Origin: Leifsonia shinshuensis
GTDB lineage: Bacteria > Actinomycetota > Actinomycetes > Actinomycetales > Microbacteriaceae
Length of the DNA stretch: 64,000 bases
Reading direction: 5' to 3'
NCBI RefSeq assembly: GCF_013410375.1
Contig: NZ_JACCFL010000001.1
Location: 992,001 to 1,056,000 of the forward strand
In this document: positions 8,632-18,270 of the stretch, one piece after another
How positions within the stretch are numbered: the first letter of the stretch is position 1
Layout of the letters: each line of letters begins with the position of its first letter
Notes under the pieces: generated by a model
The model's input: the letters and a program-made list of their open reading frames with translations, nothing else
Databases searched by the model: none
What the model was told of the DNA's origin: nothing
Program-made: the position numbers and the translations under genes

Positions 8632-9663
8632 GTGACTGATCGGATCGTCGACGCGCCCCTGCAACTCGGACTCTTCGCGCACTTCGCGGAAGAGGCCGCC
8701 GAGGCCGAGTCGTACCGCGAATTCCTGCACCTGTTCGAACACGCCGAGGAGGCCGGGTTCGGCTACGCCTGGGTCCGGCAGTTCCACTTCCGGAACCCGG
8801 GGAGTACTCGATCCGGAGGTCTTCCGTCGCCGTTCGTCCTGCTGGCCGCTCTCGCCGCGACGACATCCCGGCTGCGGCTCGGCACCGCGGCGATCACCCT
8901 GCCACTGGAGAACCCGATCCGGGTGGCAGAGGACGCCGCCGTCCTCGACGCGATCAGCGGTGGCCGTCTCGAGCTCGGCGTCGCGAACGGCGCGGGAGCG
9001 CCCGCTGCCGCGGAGGCGTTGGGCCGGCGGCTCCCGGAGGACCGGGAGGAGCGCAGACGGGCGTTCCTCGACGCGCTCGACGTGCTGCTGGACGCCCTCC
9101 GCGGCAAGCCGGTCACTGCGGACGGTCACACTCTCGCCCCGACAGCGCCGTCTCTTCCCGACCGCATTTGGGAGGCGACGCTAACCGCGGAGAGCGCCAG
9201 GGCCGCGGGAGAGCGCGGCTATGGAGTCCTGGTCGGCACCACGCAGACCGTCCCCGCCGAGGTCACGGCCGCCGCCTATCTGGAGGGGCTGCGCGTCTCG
9301 GGAGCGGCACCCCGGCTGGGGCTGTCCACCTTGGTTCTTCCTGGGCGCACCCGGGAGGAAGCTCTCGCCGCGGCTCGAGAGGGCATCGAGCGCAAGTGGG
9401 CGTGGGGCAAGGACTTCCTGCCACCGGCGAGCACGCTCGCCGAGAAGGCGGCGTCGGTCGGCCTGCACTACGGCACGACCGACGACATCGTGGAGTCGAT
9501 CGCGTCGCAGCCCGCGTTCCGCTTCACCACGCACCTCCAGGTGCAGCTCGAGCTCGTGTACGACGGCTTCGCGCGGCGCCATGACGCTCTGGAGCAGTTC
9601 ACGGCGGAGATCGCGCCGGCCCTCGGCTGGACGTCGCCCCTGCTCGCGGGGGTCGGACGATGA
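8632..9663 (+). CDS. LLM-class flavin-dependent oxidoreductase (bacterial luciferase-like)
   Basis: The 343-residue TIM-barrel monooxygenase starts at GTG (8632). It shows luciferase-like family features: LQLGLFAHF at the N-terminus, RLRLGTAAITLPLENPIRVAEDAAVLDAISGGRLELGVA in the barrel, and a long insertion typical of the FMNH2-dependent subgroup. Such enzymes use reduced flavin and O2 to oxidise a substrate. It is the first gene of a three-gene run; its stop overlaps the next start (ATGA at 9660). The substrate is unknown; context suggests an organosulfur compound. Confidence 0.88.
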   Translation: MTDRIVDAPLQLGLFAHFAEEAAEAESYREFLHLFEHAEEAGFGYAWVRQFHFRNPGSTRSGGLPSPFVLLAALAATTSRLRLGTAAITLPLENPIRVAEDAAVLDAISGGRLELGVANGAGAPAAAEALGRRLPEDREERRRAFLDALDVLLDALRGKPVTADGHTLAPTAPSLPDRIWEATLTAESARAAGERGYGVLVGTTQTVPAEVTAAAYLEGLRVSGAAPRLGLSTLVLPGRTREEALAAAREGIERKWAWGKDFLPPASTLAEKAASVGLHYGTTDDIVESIASQPAFRFTTHLQVQLELVYDGFARRHDALEQFTAEIAPALGWTSPLLAGVGR

Positions 9664-10994
9664 GCGCGCAGCGGCACCCGATCGTCTTGGGAGCCGGGCT
9701 GTTCTATCCCGGTGGGGAGCACATCACCGGGTGGCGATCGCCGGCCGCGGAGCCCGACCGGTACCTCGACCTCGACTACTATGCCGAGTTCGCCCGGACG
9801 GCGGAGGACGGCCGGTTCGCCACCGTATTCATCGCAGACGAGCTCTACGTGTGGGATCGCTACGACTCGGGGATCGACCACGGTGTCAACATCCGGCCCG
9901 AGCCGCTCACGCTGCTCTCCGCCCTCTCGCAGCTGACGACGAAGATCGGCCTGGCGGCGACGGTCTCGACGACCTACAACGAGCCCTACCACGTCGCCCG
10001 CAAGCTCGCTTCGCTCGACTACCTCAGCGAAGGCCGGGCGGCCTGGAACCTGGTCACGAGCGCGAGCGACGAGGAGGCGCGCAACTTCGGCAAGGAGGCG
10101 AACCTCGATCATGCCGTGCGCTATCGCCGTGGCGAGGAGTTCGTGGAGGTGGTCCAGGGACTCTGGGACAGCTGGGACGACGACGCGCTGCGCTACGACA
10201 AGGCGTCGGGGTTCTTCGCCGACCGCGAGAAGGTGCACGTCCTCGACCACCAGGGCGAATTCCTGTCGGTCCGCGGCCCGCTGAACATCCCCCGACCGCC
10301 GCAGGGCCATCCGCCCCTGTTCCAGGCGGGCGCGTCGGAGGCCGGCCGTGCGCTGGCAGGACGCACCGCCGACGCGGTGTTCACCCTCGGCTCCGACGAC
10401 CTCGCCGCGGCCCAGCGGCTCTACCGCGACTACAAGCTCCGGGCCCGCCGCAGCGGCCGAGACCCGGAGGCGGTGAAGGTCCTCCCCGCGCTGCAGCCCG
10501 TGATCGGCCGCACCCTCGCCGAGGCGGAGGAGAAGCTGCGACTCATCGAAGAGCTCACACCGGAGCAGGTCGCGCTCGATCTGCTGTCGCACTGGCTCGG
10601 CGAAGACCTCGGAGCGCGCGAGCTCGACGAGAAGTTCGAGTTCGACCCGGACGTCGCCGGGTTCAACCAGTCGAAGTCGCTCTACGCCTCGATCATCGCC
10701 CTCCTGGGTGAGCGCGACTACACCCTCCGGGAGCTGTGCCGCACGGTGCTGCGCCGCCGTTTCGTGCTCGGGACGCCGGACTCGCTGGCCGACCAGCTCG
10801 CCACCGCCTACGAGGAGCGCGCCGCCGACGGGTTCATCCTGATGTTCCCGACGCTCCCGGACACCCTCACCGACTTCGTCACCGAGATCGTGCCGCGGCT
10901 CACCGACCGGGGTGTGTATCCGGCCGAGTACGCGGGCGACACCCTCCGCGAGCACCTCGGGCTCGCACGACCCGGAAGCAGGTATGCCGCATGA
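9660..10994 (+). CDS. NtaA/SnaA/DszA-family FMNH2-dependent monooxygenase
   Basis: The 444-residue protein has the signature of the nitrilotriacetate / dibenzothiophene-sulfone monooxygenase family: GLFYPGGEHITGWR at the N-terminus, the STTYNEPYHVARKLASLDYLSEGRAAWNLVTSASDEEARNFG core, and SWDDDALRYDKASGFFAD. The family cleaves C-N or C-S bonds with reduced FMN supplied by a separate reductase. It overlaps the previous gene by 4 bp and the next by 4 bp, so the three are translated as one unit. It shares extensive sequence with the next gene, consistent with an old duplication. Confidence 0.93.
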   Translation: MSAQRHPIVLGAGLFYPGGEHITGWRSPAAEPDRYLDLDYYAEFARTAEDGRFATVFIADELYVWDRYDSGIDHGVNIRPEPLTLLSALSQLTTKIGLAATVSTTYNEPYHVARKLASLDYLSEGRAAWNLVTSASDEEARNFGKEANLDHAVRYRRGEEFVEVVQGLWDSWDDDALRYDKASGFFADREKVHVLDHQGEFLSVRGPLNIPRPPQGHPPLFQAGASEAGRALAGRTADAVFTLGSDDLAAAQRLYRDYKLRARRSGRDPEAVKVLPALQPVIGRTLAEAEEKLRLIEELTPEQVALDLLSHWLGEDLGARELDEKFEFDPDVAGFNQSKSLYASIIALLGERDYTLRELCRTVLRRRFVLGTPDSLADQLATAYEERAADGFILMFPTLPDTLTDFVTEIVPRLTDRGVYPAEYAGDTLREHLGLARPGSRYAA

Positions 10995-12316
10995 CCCGCC
11001 GCATCCACCTCGGCGCGTTCGCCTTCCACCCCGGCGGAGCCCACGTCACGGGATGGCGCCATGAGACCGCGCGGCCCGACCGGCACCTCACGATCGGGCA
11101 CTACAAGCACTTCGCCCAGACGGCCGAGCGCGGGGTGTTCGACACGATCTTCCTCGCCGACGGCCTCTACTTCTGGGATCGTCACCCGTCGGGCGTCGAC
11201 CACTACGGGCAGCTGCGGCTCGAACCGCTGACCCTGCTGTCGGCGCTCGCCGTCCACACCTCGCACATCGGTCTCGCGGCGACCATCTCCACGACCTACA
11301 ACGAGCCGTACCACGTGGCGCGCTCACTGGCGTCGCTCGACCACCTCAGCAGAGGACGTGCAGCGTGGAACCTGGTCACGTCGCGCTACGACGAAGAGGC
11401 CCGCAACTTCGGCGGCGATCACCACCTCGATCACTCCCGCCGCTATGAGCGAGGCGAGGAGTTCGTCCGCACCGTCGAAGAGCTGTGGGACAGCTGGGAT
11501 GACGACGCCTTCCCCGCCGACCGGCAGAGCGGTATCTTCGCCGACCGCAGCCGGCTCCACACGGCTGACCATCGCGGCGAGTTCTTCCGGGTGAGGGGGC
11601 CGCTCAACATCGCCCGCCCGCCGCAGGGCTATCCTGTTCAGTTCCAGGCGGGCGGCTCCCCCGCCGGCCAGCAGCTGGCTGCCCGCACTGCCGACGCCGT
11701 GTTCGCCGGTTACCGCCCGTTGGCCGAGGCGCAGGCGTTCTACGCCGGGCTCAAGCAGCAGGTGGAGGACGCCGGTCGGGATCCGGAGGCGTTCCACATC
11801 CTCCCGACGCTGCAGCCCGTGGTCGGGAGCACGCGGAGCGAGGCGGAGGATCTCGCCGAGCAGCTGCTCGCGTCGACACCGGATGCGCTGATCGTGGAGG
11901 ACGTCTCGCACTCGATCGGCCAGGATCTCACCGGGCGGTCGGCCGACGAGCCGTTCGAGTTCGAGCCGGACACCGACACGTCGAACGAGTCACGTTCGCC
12001 GAACCGCAGGGCAGACGCGCTGCGCACCGGGGACCACCCGGCGACGCCGCGACAGGTGTACGCCCGCTCGTTCCGCGAGGGGATCGTGGTCGGCACCGCG
12101 GCCGAGGTCGCCGACACGATCGAGGAGCGGGTGGAAACGCGCGCGGCCGACGGCTTCATCGTGCAGTCGCTGACACTCCCGTACAGCCTCGACCGGTTCG
12201 TCGAGCTGGTCACTCCGGAACTGCAGCGCCGCGGCCTGACCCCGGAGTCCTACGCTCCGGGCACCCTGCGCGACCGGCTGGGGCTGGAGAGGCCGGCGCG
12301 CGTCGTTCCAGCCTGA
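10991..12316 (+). CDS. NtaA/SnaA/DszA-family FMNH2-dependent monooxygenase, paralog
   Basis: The 441-residue protein is a close paralog of the preceding gene: the motifs GAFAFHPGGAHVTGWRHE, STTYNEPYHVARSLASLDHL, SRYDEEARNFG and GPLNIARPPQGYPVQFQAG align segment by segment. The ATG at 10991 overlaps the previous stop. Having two NtaA-type enzymes plus one shorter LLM enzyme suggests either successive oxidation steps or several related substrates. The final 67 bp overlap the convergent EamA gene. Confidence 0.93.
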   Translation: MTRRIHLGAFAFHPGGAHVTGWRHETARPDRHLTIGHYKHFAQTAERGVFDTIFLADGLYFWDRHPSGVDHYGQLRLEPLTLLSALAVHTSHIGLAATISTTYNEPYHVARSLASLDHLSRGRAAWNLVTSRYDEEARNFGGDHHLDHSRRYERGEEFVRTVEELWDSWDDDAFPADRQSGIFADRSRLHTADHRGEFFRVRGPLNIARPPQGYPVQFQAGGSPAGQQLAARTADAVFAGYRPLAEAQAFYAGLKQQVEDAGRDPEAFHILPTLQPVVGSTRSEAEDLAEQLLASTPDALIVEDVSHSIGQDLTGRSADEPFEFEPDTDTSNESRSPNRRADALRTGDHPATPRQVYARSFREGIVVGTAAEVADTIEERVETRAADGFIVQSLTLPYSLDRFVELVTPELQRRGLTPESYAPGTLRDRLGLERPARVVPA

Positions 12317-13269
12317 CGGTCCGCCGCGGCGGTGTCGGTCGGGCGTTCGAGGCGGACGAGCACGACGCCGGCGAGGATGCACGCACCGCCGACGAGCTGG
12401 CGCGCATCCGGCTGCTCGCCGAGCAGGAGCCACGCGAGAAACACGGCCGACACCACTTCGGTGAGGCCGGCGAACGACGCGATGCGCGATCCGAGACGGC
12501 GCGACCCGGCGATGCTCAGCGAGTACGCCGCGGCCGTGGCGACCAGGGCGACGACGAGCATGGGCACCCACCAGGGCAGCGTCGCACCACCGAGCTCGAC
12601 CGGGTCGGTCGAGACAGTGAGCGGGAGCATGCCGGTGAGGCCGACGCCCACGGTGGCGACCGCGCCGACGACCAGGCCGGAGCTCACCAGGGCGAGCGGG
12701 GGCAGTCCGGGCGTCGGAAGCGCGGAGAGCAGGTAGTAGCCCGCGAGGCACACGGCGGCCGCGAGGGCGAGCGCGATTCCCGCGGTGTCGAGCCCGTCGC
12801 CGGCCTGGCCGATCCCGTCGACGCCGACGATGAGCACCAGCCCCATGACGCTGAGCACGACGCCGGCGACGACGATCGGACGCACGGGCACGCGCCGCGT
12901 CGCCCAGCCCAGCACGGCGATCATCACGGGGGCCGAGTACTGCACCAGCAGCGCGACGGCGATCGGGAGGCGCTGGATCGCCGCGAAGTACAGCACTTGC
13001 GTGCCGGCGACGGCGATCAGCCCGTAACCGAGCACCAGCCGCCACGACCGCAGCAACGGTCGCAGGCTTCCGCGCAGTGCGACCAGGGCCGCCGGTGCGA
13101 GCACCAGGCCGCCGAGTGCGACGCGCACGGCCACCGCTGCCGCAGGCGACCAGCCGGCGTCGAGCAGCGGCTTGAGCAGGATGCCGCTGGTGCTGAACGC
13201 GATCGCGGCGCCGAGCGCGGCGGCCAAGCCGGTGCGGCCGCGGACCGCGAGCGCGTCAGAAGTCCGCAA
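12250..13269 (-). CDS. EamA/DMT-family transporter
   Basis: The 339-residue protein has ten hydrophobic segments in two repeats of the DMT fold, for example the first helix GLAAALGAAIAFSTSGILLKPLL and the C-terminal LAWLLLGEQPDARQLVGGACILAGVVLV. The family mostly exports amino acids and metabolites. The start is probably TTG at 13269, overlapping the stop of the upstream LLM gene by 14 bp, with GGAGG somewhat far upstream. It is third in the operon behind the MetY-like and LLM genes and may export a pathway product; direction is inferred. Confidence 0.82.
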   Translation of the reverse strand: MRTSDALAVRGRTGLAAALGAAIAFSTSGILLKPLLDAGWSPAAAVAVRVALGGLVLAPAALVALRGSLRPLLRSWRLVLGYGLIAVAGTQVLYFAAIQRLPIAVALLVQYSAPVMIAVLGWATRRVPVRPIVVAGVVLSVMGLVLIVGVDGIGQAGDGLDTAGIALALAAAVCLAGYYLLSALPTPGLPPLALVSSGLVVGAVATVGVGLTGMLPLTVSTDPVELGGATLPWWVPMLVVALVATAAAYSLSIAGSRRLGSRIASFAGLTEVVSAVFLAWLLLGEQPDARQLVGGACILAGVVLVRLERPTDTAAADRQAGTTRAGLSSPSRSRRVPGA

Positions 13270-14575
13270 GGTTCGCCCGGATGCCTCCGTTGCCGAACTC
13301 CGTCCGCAGCACTCCGCGGCGGCGCAGGATCGGGACCAGTTCGTCGAGGTTGCGGTGCAGTGTGACCGGGTGCAGGTCGCCGGAGAAGATCAGGCCGTCG
13401 TTGTCGGCCTCCTCGCCGAGCTCCTCGATGAAGTCGGCGATCTGCTCCGCCGTGCCCACGAAGCCCTCACGGTCCGTGATCCGGCCCTTGACCGTCTTCG
13501 GGGTGATGAGGTCGCGGAGGGTGACGCCCTCCCGCACACCCTCCTTGCCGAAGAGCCCCTTGATACTGCCCAGCGAGACGTGGTCGCCGAAGATCGACGC
13601 GTCGAACGGCTCGTCGAGCGAGAGGGCGTTCAGGTCGGTCTCGAGGTCGCTGGACTGGCCGGCGAGCACGCGGTAGAGCTCCTCGTCCGTCGGGTGCTTC
13701 GATGCCTCGACGACGCGGTCGGCCTCCTCGTCGCTCGCGACGATCTCCGGCTTGAAGACGAAGAGCACCTTGATCGCGTCGGGATCGCGACCGGCGTCGA
13801 CCGCTGCCTGGCGCACTTTCTGCCGGTAGGCGCGGACGCTCTCGGCGTCGAGCGGTGCGAGAGCGAGCTGCACGTCGGAGTGCGCTCCGGCGAACGCGAT
13901 GCCGCGCGGCGAACCGCCGGGGGAGACGATCGCCGGGTCACCGCGCGTGAACGGGACCGCGTTGAGCGGCCCGGTCACGCGGAAGTACTCGCCCTCGTGC
14001 TCGAAGGCGCGGATCTTCGACCCGTCGGCGTAGTGATGGGTGCGCGGGTCGGCGATGAGCGCGTCGTCGTCCCAGCTGTGCCAGAGCCGGCGGATGACGC
14101 CGAGCCACTCCTCGGCGCGGTCGTACGCGGCGTCGTGGGGCAGCGGCGGGAGCCCGAGGTGGCGAGCGCTGCCGACGTCGGTGACGACGTTGATGCCGAG
14201 GCGATGGTCGCTGAGATGGTGGAGGGTGGCGAACTGCCGCGCGGCGACATAGGGCGGGTAGGCGCCCGCGTTGATGGTGGGCGCGACGCCGAGGTACTGT
14301 GTCGCGTCGAGCAGGTAGGGCGACAGGATGAGCGGGTCGTGCTTGGGGCCTCCGTAGGCCTCCCGCACGCGCAGGTCGATCGTCTCCGGGAATCCGATCG
14401 AGAGGGCGTCCTCGATGATCACGAGGTCGAGCCCTGCCTGCTCCAGCTCGCGCGCGGCGTGCTGGTAGAGGCGCGGCTTGGTCCAGTCGTAGTTCCACTC
14501 GTAGTACGGATGCCCCCAGCCCTGCGGGCCGAACCCGCGGGCGAAGAACCAGCCGAAGTGCTGCAGCCTGGCCAT
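13256..14575 (-). CDS. LLM-class NtaA-type flavin monooxygenase
   Basis: The 439-residue protein belongs to the luciferase-like superfamily but to a different branch from the rightward trio. It begins MARLQHFGWFFARGFGPQGW and has YVAARQFATLHHLSDHRLGINVVTDV and RGDPAIVSPGGSPRGIAFA at the family positions. Its start lies 9 bp after the stop of the MetY-like gene, so translation is probably coupled. A fourth flavin monooxygenase in one block supports a pathway that oxidises related compounds at more than one position. Confidence 0.88.
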   Translation of the reverse strand: MARLQHFGWFFARGFGPQGWGHPYYEWNYDWTKPRLYQHAARELEQAGLDLVIIEDALSIGFPETIDLRVREAYGGPKHDPLILSPYLLDATQYLGVAPTINAGAYPPYVAARQFATLHHLSDHRLGINVVTDVGSARHLGLPPLPHDAAYDRAEEWLGVIRRLWHSWDDDALIADPRTHHYADGSKIRAFEHEGEYFRVTGPLNAVPFTRGDPAIVSPGGSPRGIAFAGAHSDVQLALAPLDAESVRAYRQKVRQAAVDAGRDPDAIKVLFVFKPEIVASDEEADRVVEASKHPTDEELYRVLAGQSSDLETDLNALSLDEPFDASIFGDHVSLGSIKGLFGKEGVREGVTLRDLITPKTVKGRITDREGFVGTAEQIADFIEELGEEADNDGLIFSGDLHPVTLHRNLDELVPILRRRGVLRTEFGNGGIRANLADF

Positions 14576-14584
14576 GCGTCCCCC

Positions 14585-15940
14585 CTAGTTTCCTGCTGCC
14601 ACGACGAGGCGGGGCTCGCGGTTCGGGGTGGTGGCGGTCGTGGCGGCGACCCCGGCCTGCCCGGTGACCGCGGCGATCCCGCGCTCCAGATCCGCGATGA
14701 GATCGGTGGGGTCTTCGAGGCCGATGGAGAGCCGCAAGAGCCCGTCGCCGATCCCGGTGGCCTCCCGGACGTCGCGCTGCAGGTGGGCGTGCGTGGTCGT
14801 CGCCGGGTGCAGGATGAGCGAGCGGACGTCCCCGATGTGGGTCATCCGGCTGAACAGCGTCACCGCATCGTAGAAGCGCTGGGCGGCGGCCGCGCCGCCG
14901 ACGAGCGTGAAACCGAGGATCGCACCCGCGCCGCGCGGCAGGTAACGCCGCGCGAGGTCGTGCGAGGGATGCGACTCCAGACCGGCGTAATCGACGCTCG
15001 CGACCTCCGGCTTCCGCTCGAGCCAGCGGGCGACGGCCAGCGCGGTGTCCGACTGCTGTCGGAGGCGGAGTGACAGGGTCTCGATGCCCTGCTGGATGAG
15101 GAAGGCGTTGACCGGCGACAGCACCGGCCCGAACAGCGAGGCCACGACCGAGCGCGCGAACGCGATGTACGCGCCGCGACCGTACGCTCCGACGTAGCTG
15201 TCGCCGTGCAGCCAGTCGTCCGGAGCCCTCAGATGCTCGAACGGAGAGACGCCCCAGTCGTAGCTGCCCTGATCGACGACGACGCCGCCGAGCGCCGAGC
15301 CGTGGCCCCCGAGGAACTTGCTCGCCGAATGCACCACGATGTCGGCGCCGTGCTCGCCCGGCTGGAGCAGGTACGGCGTGGCGAGAGTGTTGTCCACGAT
15401 CAGCGGGAGACCGTTCTGGTGCGCCACGTCCGCGACCGCGGCGATGTCGAGCACGTCGTTGCCCGGGTTGCCGATCGACTCGCCGAACAGTGCACGTGTG
15501 TTCGGACGGATCCGCCGCCGCCACTCCTCCGGGTCGCCGGGCCCGTCGACGAACTCGACCTGGACGCCGAGGCGCTTCAACCCGGTCTCGAAGAGACCGC
15601 GGGTGCCGGAGTAGACACTCTGCGCGGAGAGGAGGTGGTCGCCCGACTGCACAAGACCGAGCAGAGCCACGGTCAGGGCGGCCTGCCCGCTGCCGACCGC
15701 GATGGCTTCCCTGCCGCCTTCAAGTGCGGCGACCCGCCGCTCCAGCGAAGCTGCCGTCGGATTCCCCGACCGGCTGTACGTGTAGCCCGGGACGTCGCCG
15801 CCGAAGCGTTCCTCCGCATTCGCGAAGCTGTCGAACTCGAAACCGGCGGTCAGATAGATCGGAGTGACACGGGCGCCGTGGGCGGCTTCGCGGGTCTCTC
15901 CGGCGTGGACCTGCGCTGTGGTGAATTCGGGCATTGGCAT
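14585..15940 (-). CDS. PLP-dependent O-acetylhomoserine/O-acetylserine sulfhydrylase-like enzyme (MetY type)
   Basis: The 451-residue enzyme has the Cys/Met metabolism PLP fold: the phosphate-binding [22 protein letters not shown], and the PLP lysine in [16 protein letters not shown] (Lys about 208). MetY enzymes combine sulfide or a thiol with O-acetylhomoserine. The frame is open upstream, but ATGs at 15940 and 15934 have the ribosome sites (GAGGGG and AGGA), and family homology begins there. First gene of the operon with an LLM monooxygenase and an exporter, it is well placed to capture sulfide freed by the oxygenases. A cystathionine gamma-synthase-like activity cannot be excluded. Confidence 0.88.
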   Translation of the reverse strand: MPMPEFTTAQVHAGETREAAHGARVTPIYLTAGFEFDSFANAEERFGGDVPGYTYSRSGNPTAASLERRVAALEGGREAIAVGSGQAALTVALLGLVQSGDHLLSAQSVYSGTRGLFETGLKRLGVQVEFVDGPGDPEEWRRRIRPNTRALFGESIGNPGNDVLDIAAVADVAHQNGLPLIVDNTLATPYLLQPGEHGADIVVHSASKFLGGHGSALGGVVVDQGSYDWGVSPFEHLRAPDDWLHGDSYVGAYGRGAYIAFARSVVASLFGPVLSPVNAFLIQQGIETLSLRLRQQSDTALAVARWLERKPEVASVDYAGLESHPSHDLARRYLPRGAGAILGFTLVGGAAAAQRFYDAVTLFSRMTHIGDVRSLILHPATTTHAHLQRDVREATGIGDGLLRLSIGLEDPTDLIADLERGIAAVTGQAGVAATTATTPNREPRLVVAAGN

Positions 15941-16240
15941 ATCCTGCGCCCCTCGGCACAGACGGCAGAGCCCGTGTTGCGTAAAACTACGCCTCGGAGG
16001 TGGCGGAGGGCCTGTCGTGGCGGGCGTCGCCGACACATTCGTAACAATCGTTGCGCGTCCACTGCGGCAGGTTTAGACCACATGCCATGGTGATCGATCA
16101 CTGGTGGGTGTGCGGCAGTGCCCTGGCCGAGCGGCTGATCCTCCTGAGTGCGAGCGAGGAAGAATCCGATGAACCGTCGCCGGGTTCCCCGCCGGATGCG
16201 GGTACGGATCGCAGATGACAGCGCGGCCGCACCGCGCGGG
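15941..16240. promoter_or_regulatory. 300-bp leader region of the MetY-like operon with inverted repeats
   Basis: There is no gene here. Two short inverted repeats stand out: GCGTA-AAAC-TACGC (15979-15992) and CGTAAC-AATC-GTTGCG (16040-16055, one mismatch). Either could be an operator for the leftward operon. I could not recognise a SAM or other riboswitch consensus in the leader. Confidence 0.3.
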
Positions 16241-16957
16241 TCAGGCGGGTGTCCTGACCGCGGCGAAGCGATTGCGGCGGCGCAGTGTGAAGCCGAGCCG
16301 TTCGTAGGCGGAGATGGCACCGGTATTCGTCGCGGCGGCGTGCATCATCGCTCGGTCGCCGCGCTGCTGGATGTGGAAGGCGACATCGAGGACGAGACGG
16401 GAGGCGAGTCCCTGCCGGCGGTGCTCTGAGTCGACAGAAACGGCACTGATCTCCGTCCAGCCGGTCGGGTGCAGGCGCTCGCCGGCCATGGCGACGAGTC
16501 GCCCGGCTCGGTGGATGCCGATATACCGGCCCAGCTCGTAGGTGCGGGGGCGGAACGGGCCCGGCTGGTTGCGTTCGACGATGGCGAGCATGTCGGCCGC
16601 GTCGTCGGCGCCGAGCTCGACCGCCTCGTCGTCGGGCCGTGCGCGTAGTGCTGAGGTCTCCACGAGCTGCACCCCATCGCCGCCCCCGAGGTACTGCCAG
16701 CCTTCGGGAAGCGGGCCTTCGTAGCCGGTGAGGCCGACCTCCGCCCCGGGTCCGACCAGATCGGACAGTGCGTCCCATACCCCGGGAGCGTCCCAGGTTC
16801 GCACGGCGACGAACGGGGCGACCTCGGCCGGGTAGCGCCGGACGAGATCGCCCCCGATGGCGAAACGGGCGTGCGGGCCGGCGAGCGAGTGCCAGGCGGC
16901 GTTGTCCAACACAACGGCGTCAGCGGGCGAGAGCTCGAGTACGGGGGCATCGGTCAC
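16241..16957 (-). CDS. GNAT-family N-acetyltransferase (FR47-like)
   Basis: The 238-residue protein has a C-terminal GNAT core: ISAVSVDSEHRRQGLASRLVLDVA carries the acetyl-CoA loop (R/Q-x-x-G-L-A), followed by AATNTGAISAYERLGF. The N-terminal 100 residues are a variable substrate domain. The start is GTG at 16957. In characterised organosulfur salvage loci (Bacillus ytm/yxe operons) a GNAT enzyme acetylates an S-substituted cysteine before an LLM monooxygenase acts; the position here is suggestive but unproven. Confidence 0.88.
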   Translation of the reverse strand: MTDAPVLELSPADAVVLDNAAWHSLAGPHARFAIGGDLVRRYPAEVAPFVAVRTWDAPGVWDALSDLVGPGAEVGLTGYEGPLPEGWQYLGGGDGVQLVETSALRARPDDEAVELGADDAADMLAIVERNQPGPFRPRTYELGRYIGIHRAGRLVAMAGERLHPTGWTEISAVSVDSEHRRQGLASRLVLDVAFHIQQRGDRAMMHAAATNTGAISAYERLGFTLRRRNRFAAVRTPA

Positions 16958-17122
16958 CCGTGAACTCTGTGCTGACCGCCGCCGCCGCGCAACCGGGCGT
17001 TACTCTCAGTGAAGGTCGACGCGGCTCCAGAGTGGTGGTGGTCGCCAGGGTGCGCCGTTCGCGTTACGGACTCTGACGTCGATGTTGGATGCGCGTGCTG
17101 ACCGCGACGTACGGTGCCGCCC

Positions 17123-17296
17123 ATGGACACGAATGACAGTTCCCAGACCATTGGGCTGTCCCAGAAGCCGAGGGCAGCCCAAGGGGAGAACGAGCTCGAG
17201 TTTGCTCGTGACGAGTTCCGGCGCGCGAATGAAGCACTGTGCAGGGCGCGCGAGGACTTGATGGAGGCGTACCGGCACGCGGGGGTTCACCGATGA
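17123..17296 (+). CDS. Possible small hypothetical protein
   Basis: A 57-codon frame from ATG 17123 encodes a charged, probably helical peptide (LEFARDEFRRANEALCRARE). An in-frame GTG at 17114 would add three residues. No clear ribosome site or family is visible, and the frame could be chance in GC-rich DNA. It lies in the gap between GNAT and FMN reductase. Confidence 0.3.
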   Translation: MDTNDSSQTIGLSQKPRAAQGENELEFARDEFRRANEALCRAREDLMEAYRHAGVHR

Positions 17297-17363
17297 TGTC
17301 GTCGCCCACCGATGGGGCCAGTAGAGAGAACAATCTTCGACCTCGGCTGCGACGGTCCGGGGA

Positions 17364-17861
17364 TTACCGTGATGCGAGTGTGCGGACGGTCGGACCCCAG
17401 CGCTCCAACCAGTCGACGAGCTTCGGGTCGTCCAGGTAGGTCGAGTCGAGCTGATACACCGCCGGCGTCGGCACCGTGGCGCCGAGTTCGACGAGCACCG
17501 GCTTCAGCAGCAACTCTGGCGCGAGCTGATGCCCCGGTGCGGCACCCAGCATGAGCGGGACCGCGACGACACCTTGCAATCCGGTGCCGGTGGCGAATTG
17601 ATCGAGGAAGAGCTTGAGCAGGCCCGTGTAGGTCGCCTTGAACGTCGGGGACGCGACGATGGCGAGATCGGCGGCCTGAACTCGCGCGACGGCGTCGACG
17701 ACGACCGGGTCGCCCCAGCCGAGCAGGCCGGCTCCCAAGTCCACGAGATCGATCAACTCGACGTCATCCGCCCCCAGTGCGCGGGCGAGACGTACGGCGG
17801 CGTCTGCCGTTCGGGAGGCGGGCTTCGGATTTCCGACGACGGCGACAGCATGCAGGCTCAT
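17364..17861 (-). CDS. NAD(P)H-dependent FMN reductase (SsuE/MsuE-like)
   Basis: The 165-residue flavodoxin-fold protein has the family's N-terminal phosphate loop VVGNPKPASRTADAAV and the flavin/dimer motif ASPTFKATYTGLLKLFLDQF that defines SsuE-type reductases. These supply FMNH2 to two-component monooxygenases such as SsuD, NtaA and DszA. With four LLM monooxygenases within 10 kb and no other reductase in the block, it is the likely partner. It has its own promoter region, being separated from the rest by the GNAT gene. Confidence 0.9.
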   Translation of the reverse strand: MSLHAVAVVGNPKPASRTADAAVRLARALGADDVELIDLVDLGAGLLGWGDPVVVDAVARVQAADLAIVASPTFKATYTGLLKLFLDQFATGTGLQGVVAVPLMLGAAPGHQLAPELLLKPVLVELGATVPTPAVYQLDSTYLDDPKLVDWLERWGPTVRTLASR

Positions 17862-17879
17862 GCGCCCGAGTATGCAAGG

Positions 17880-18270
17880 AGACTGACGTCTCGCTCCATA
17901 CGCGCGTAATAGATCGCCGCGATGATAAGCGCGTCCTATTTAGGAGGGCATCCCGTGTCGCGCCCCTTAGTTACCGCGCACTGAAGCGAATCCAGCTCGA
18001 CGCGCGGCGAAAACCGGCTCACTCCATCCAAGTGACCTGCCGGAACCTAATTCTGGTGTCGGCGGCGCGGCCACGCTGAACCTCAGCTGCCCCGGCCGAG
18101 CTGGAGTCTAACGCGCGAATTTCAGATGCTAGGGCTACTGGCTTTTGACTACATTTTGACTACAACCGTGTGAGTTCGAATGAGGTTCTACGAGATCACA
18201 AGAGCCCTATTTGGTTGACGTTCCGTGGAAGTTGCTCCGAATACTAAGGGGCTTAAAGCCCCGAACTAGA
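17880..18270. other. Gene-free, lower-GC stretch left of a tRNA remnant (probable element end)
   Basis: About 390 bp hold no convincing gene on either strand and are visibly less GC-rich than the surroundings. A short palindrome GGGGCT-TAA-AGCCCC lies at 18248-18262. The stretch ends at a tRNA 3' fragment and contains tandem 11-bp repeats, so it reads as the terminal non-coding part of an integrated element. Confidence 0.5.
18143..18164. repeat. Two tandem 11-bp direct repeats, possible integrase arm sites
   Basis: TTTTGACTACA occurs twice head to tail (18143-18153 and 18154-18164) without mismatch. Closely spaced short direct repeats beside a tRNA-type attachment site are typical integrase arm-binding sites. 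No integrase gene is present in the window. Confidence 0.5.

Noticed and set aside
15941..16240. SAM riboswitch in front of the MetY-like gene
   Set aside because: I could not match the conserved core of SAM-I, SAM-II or SAM-IV in the leader; only short inverted repeats are visible.
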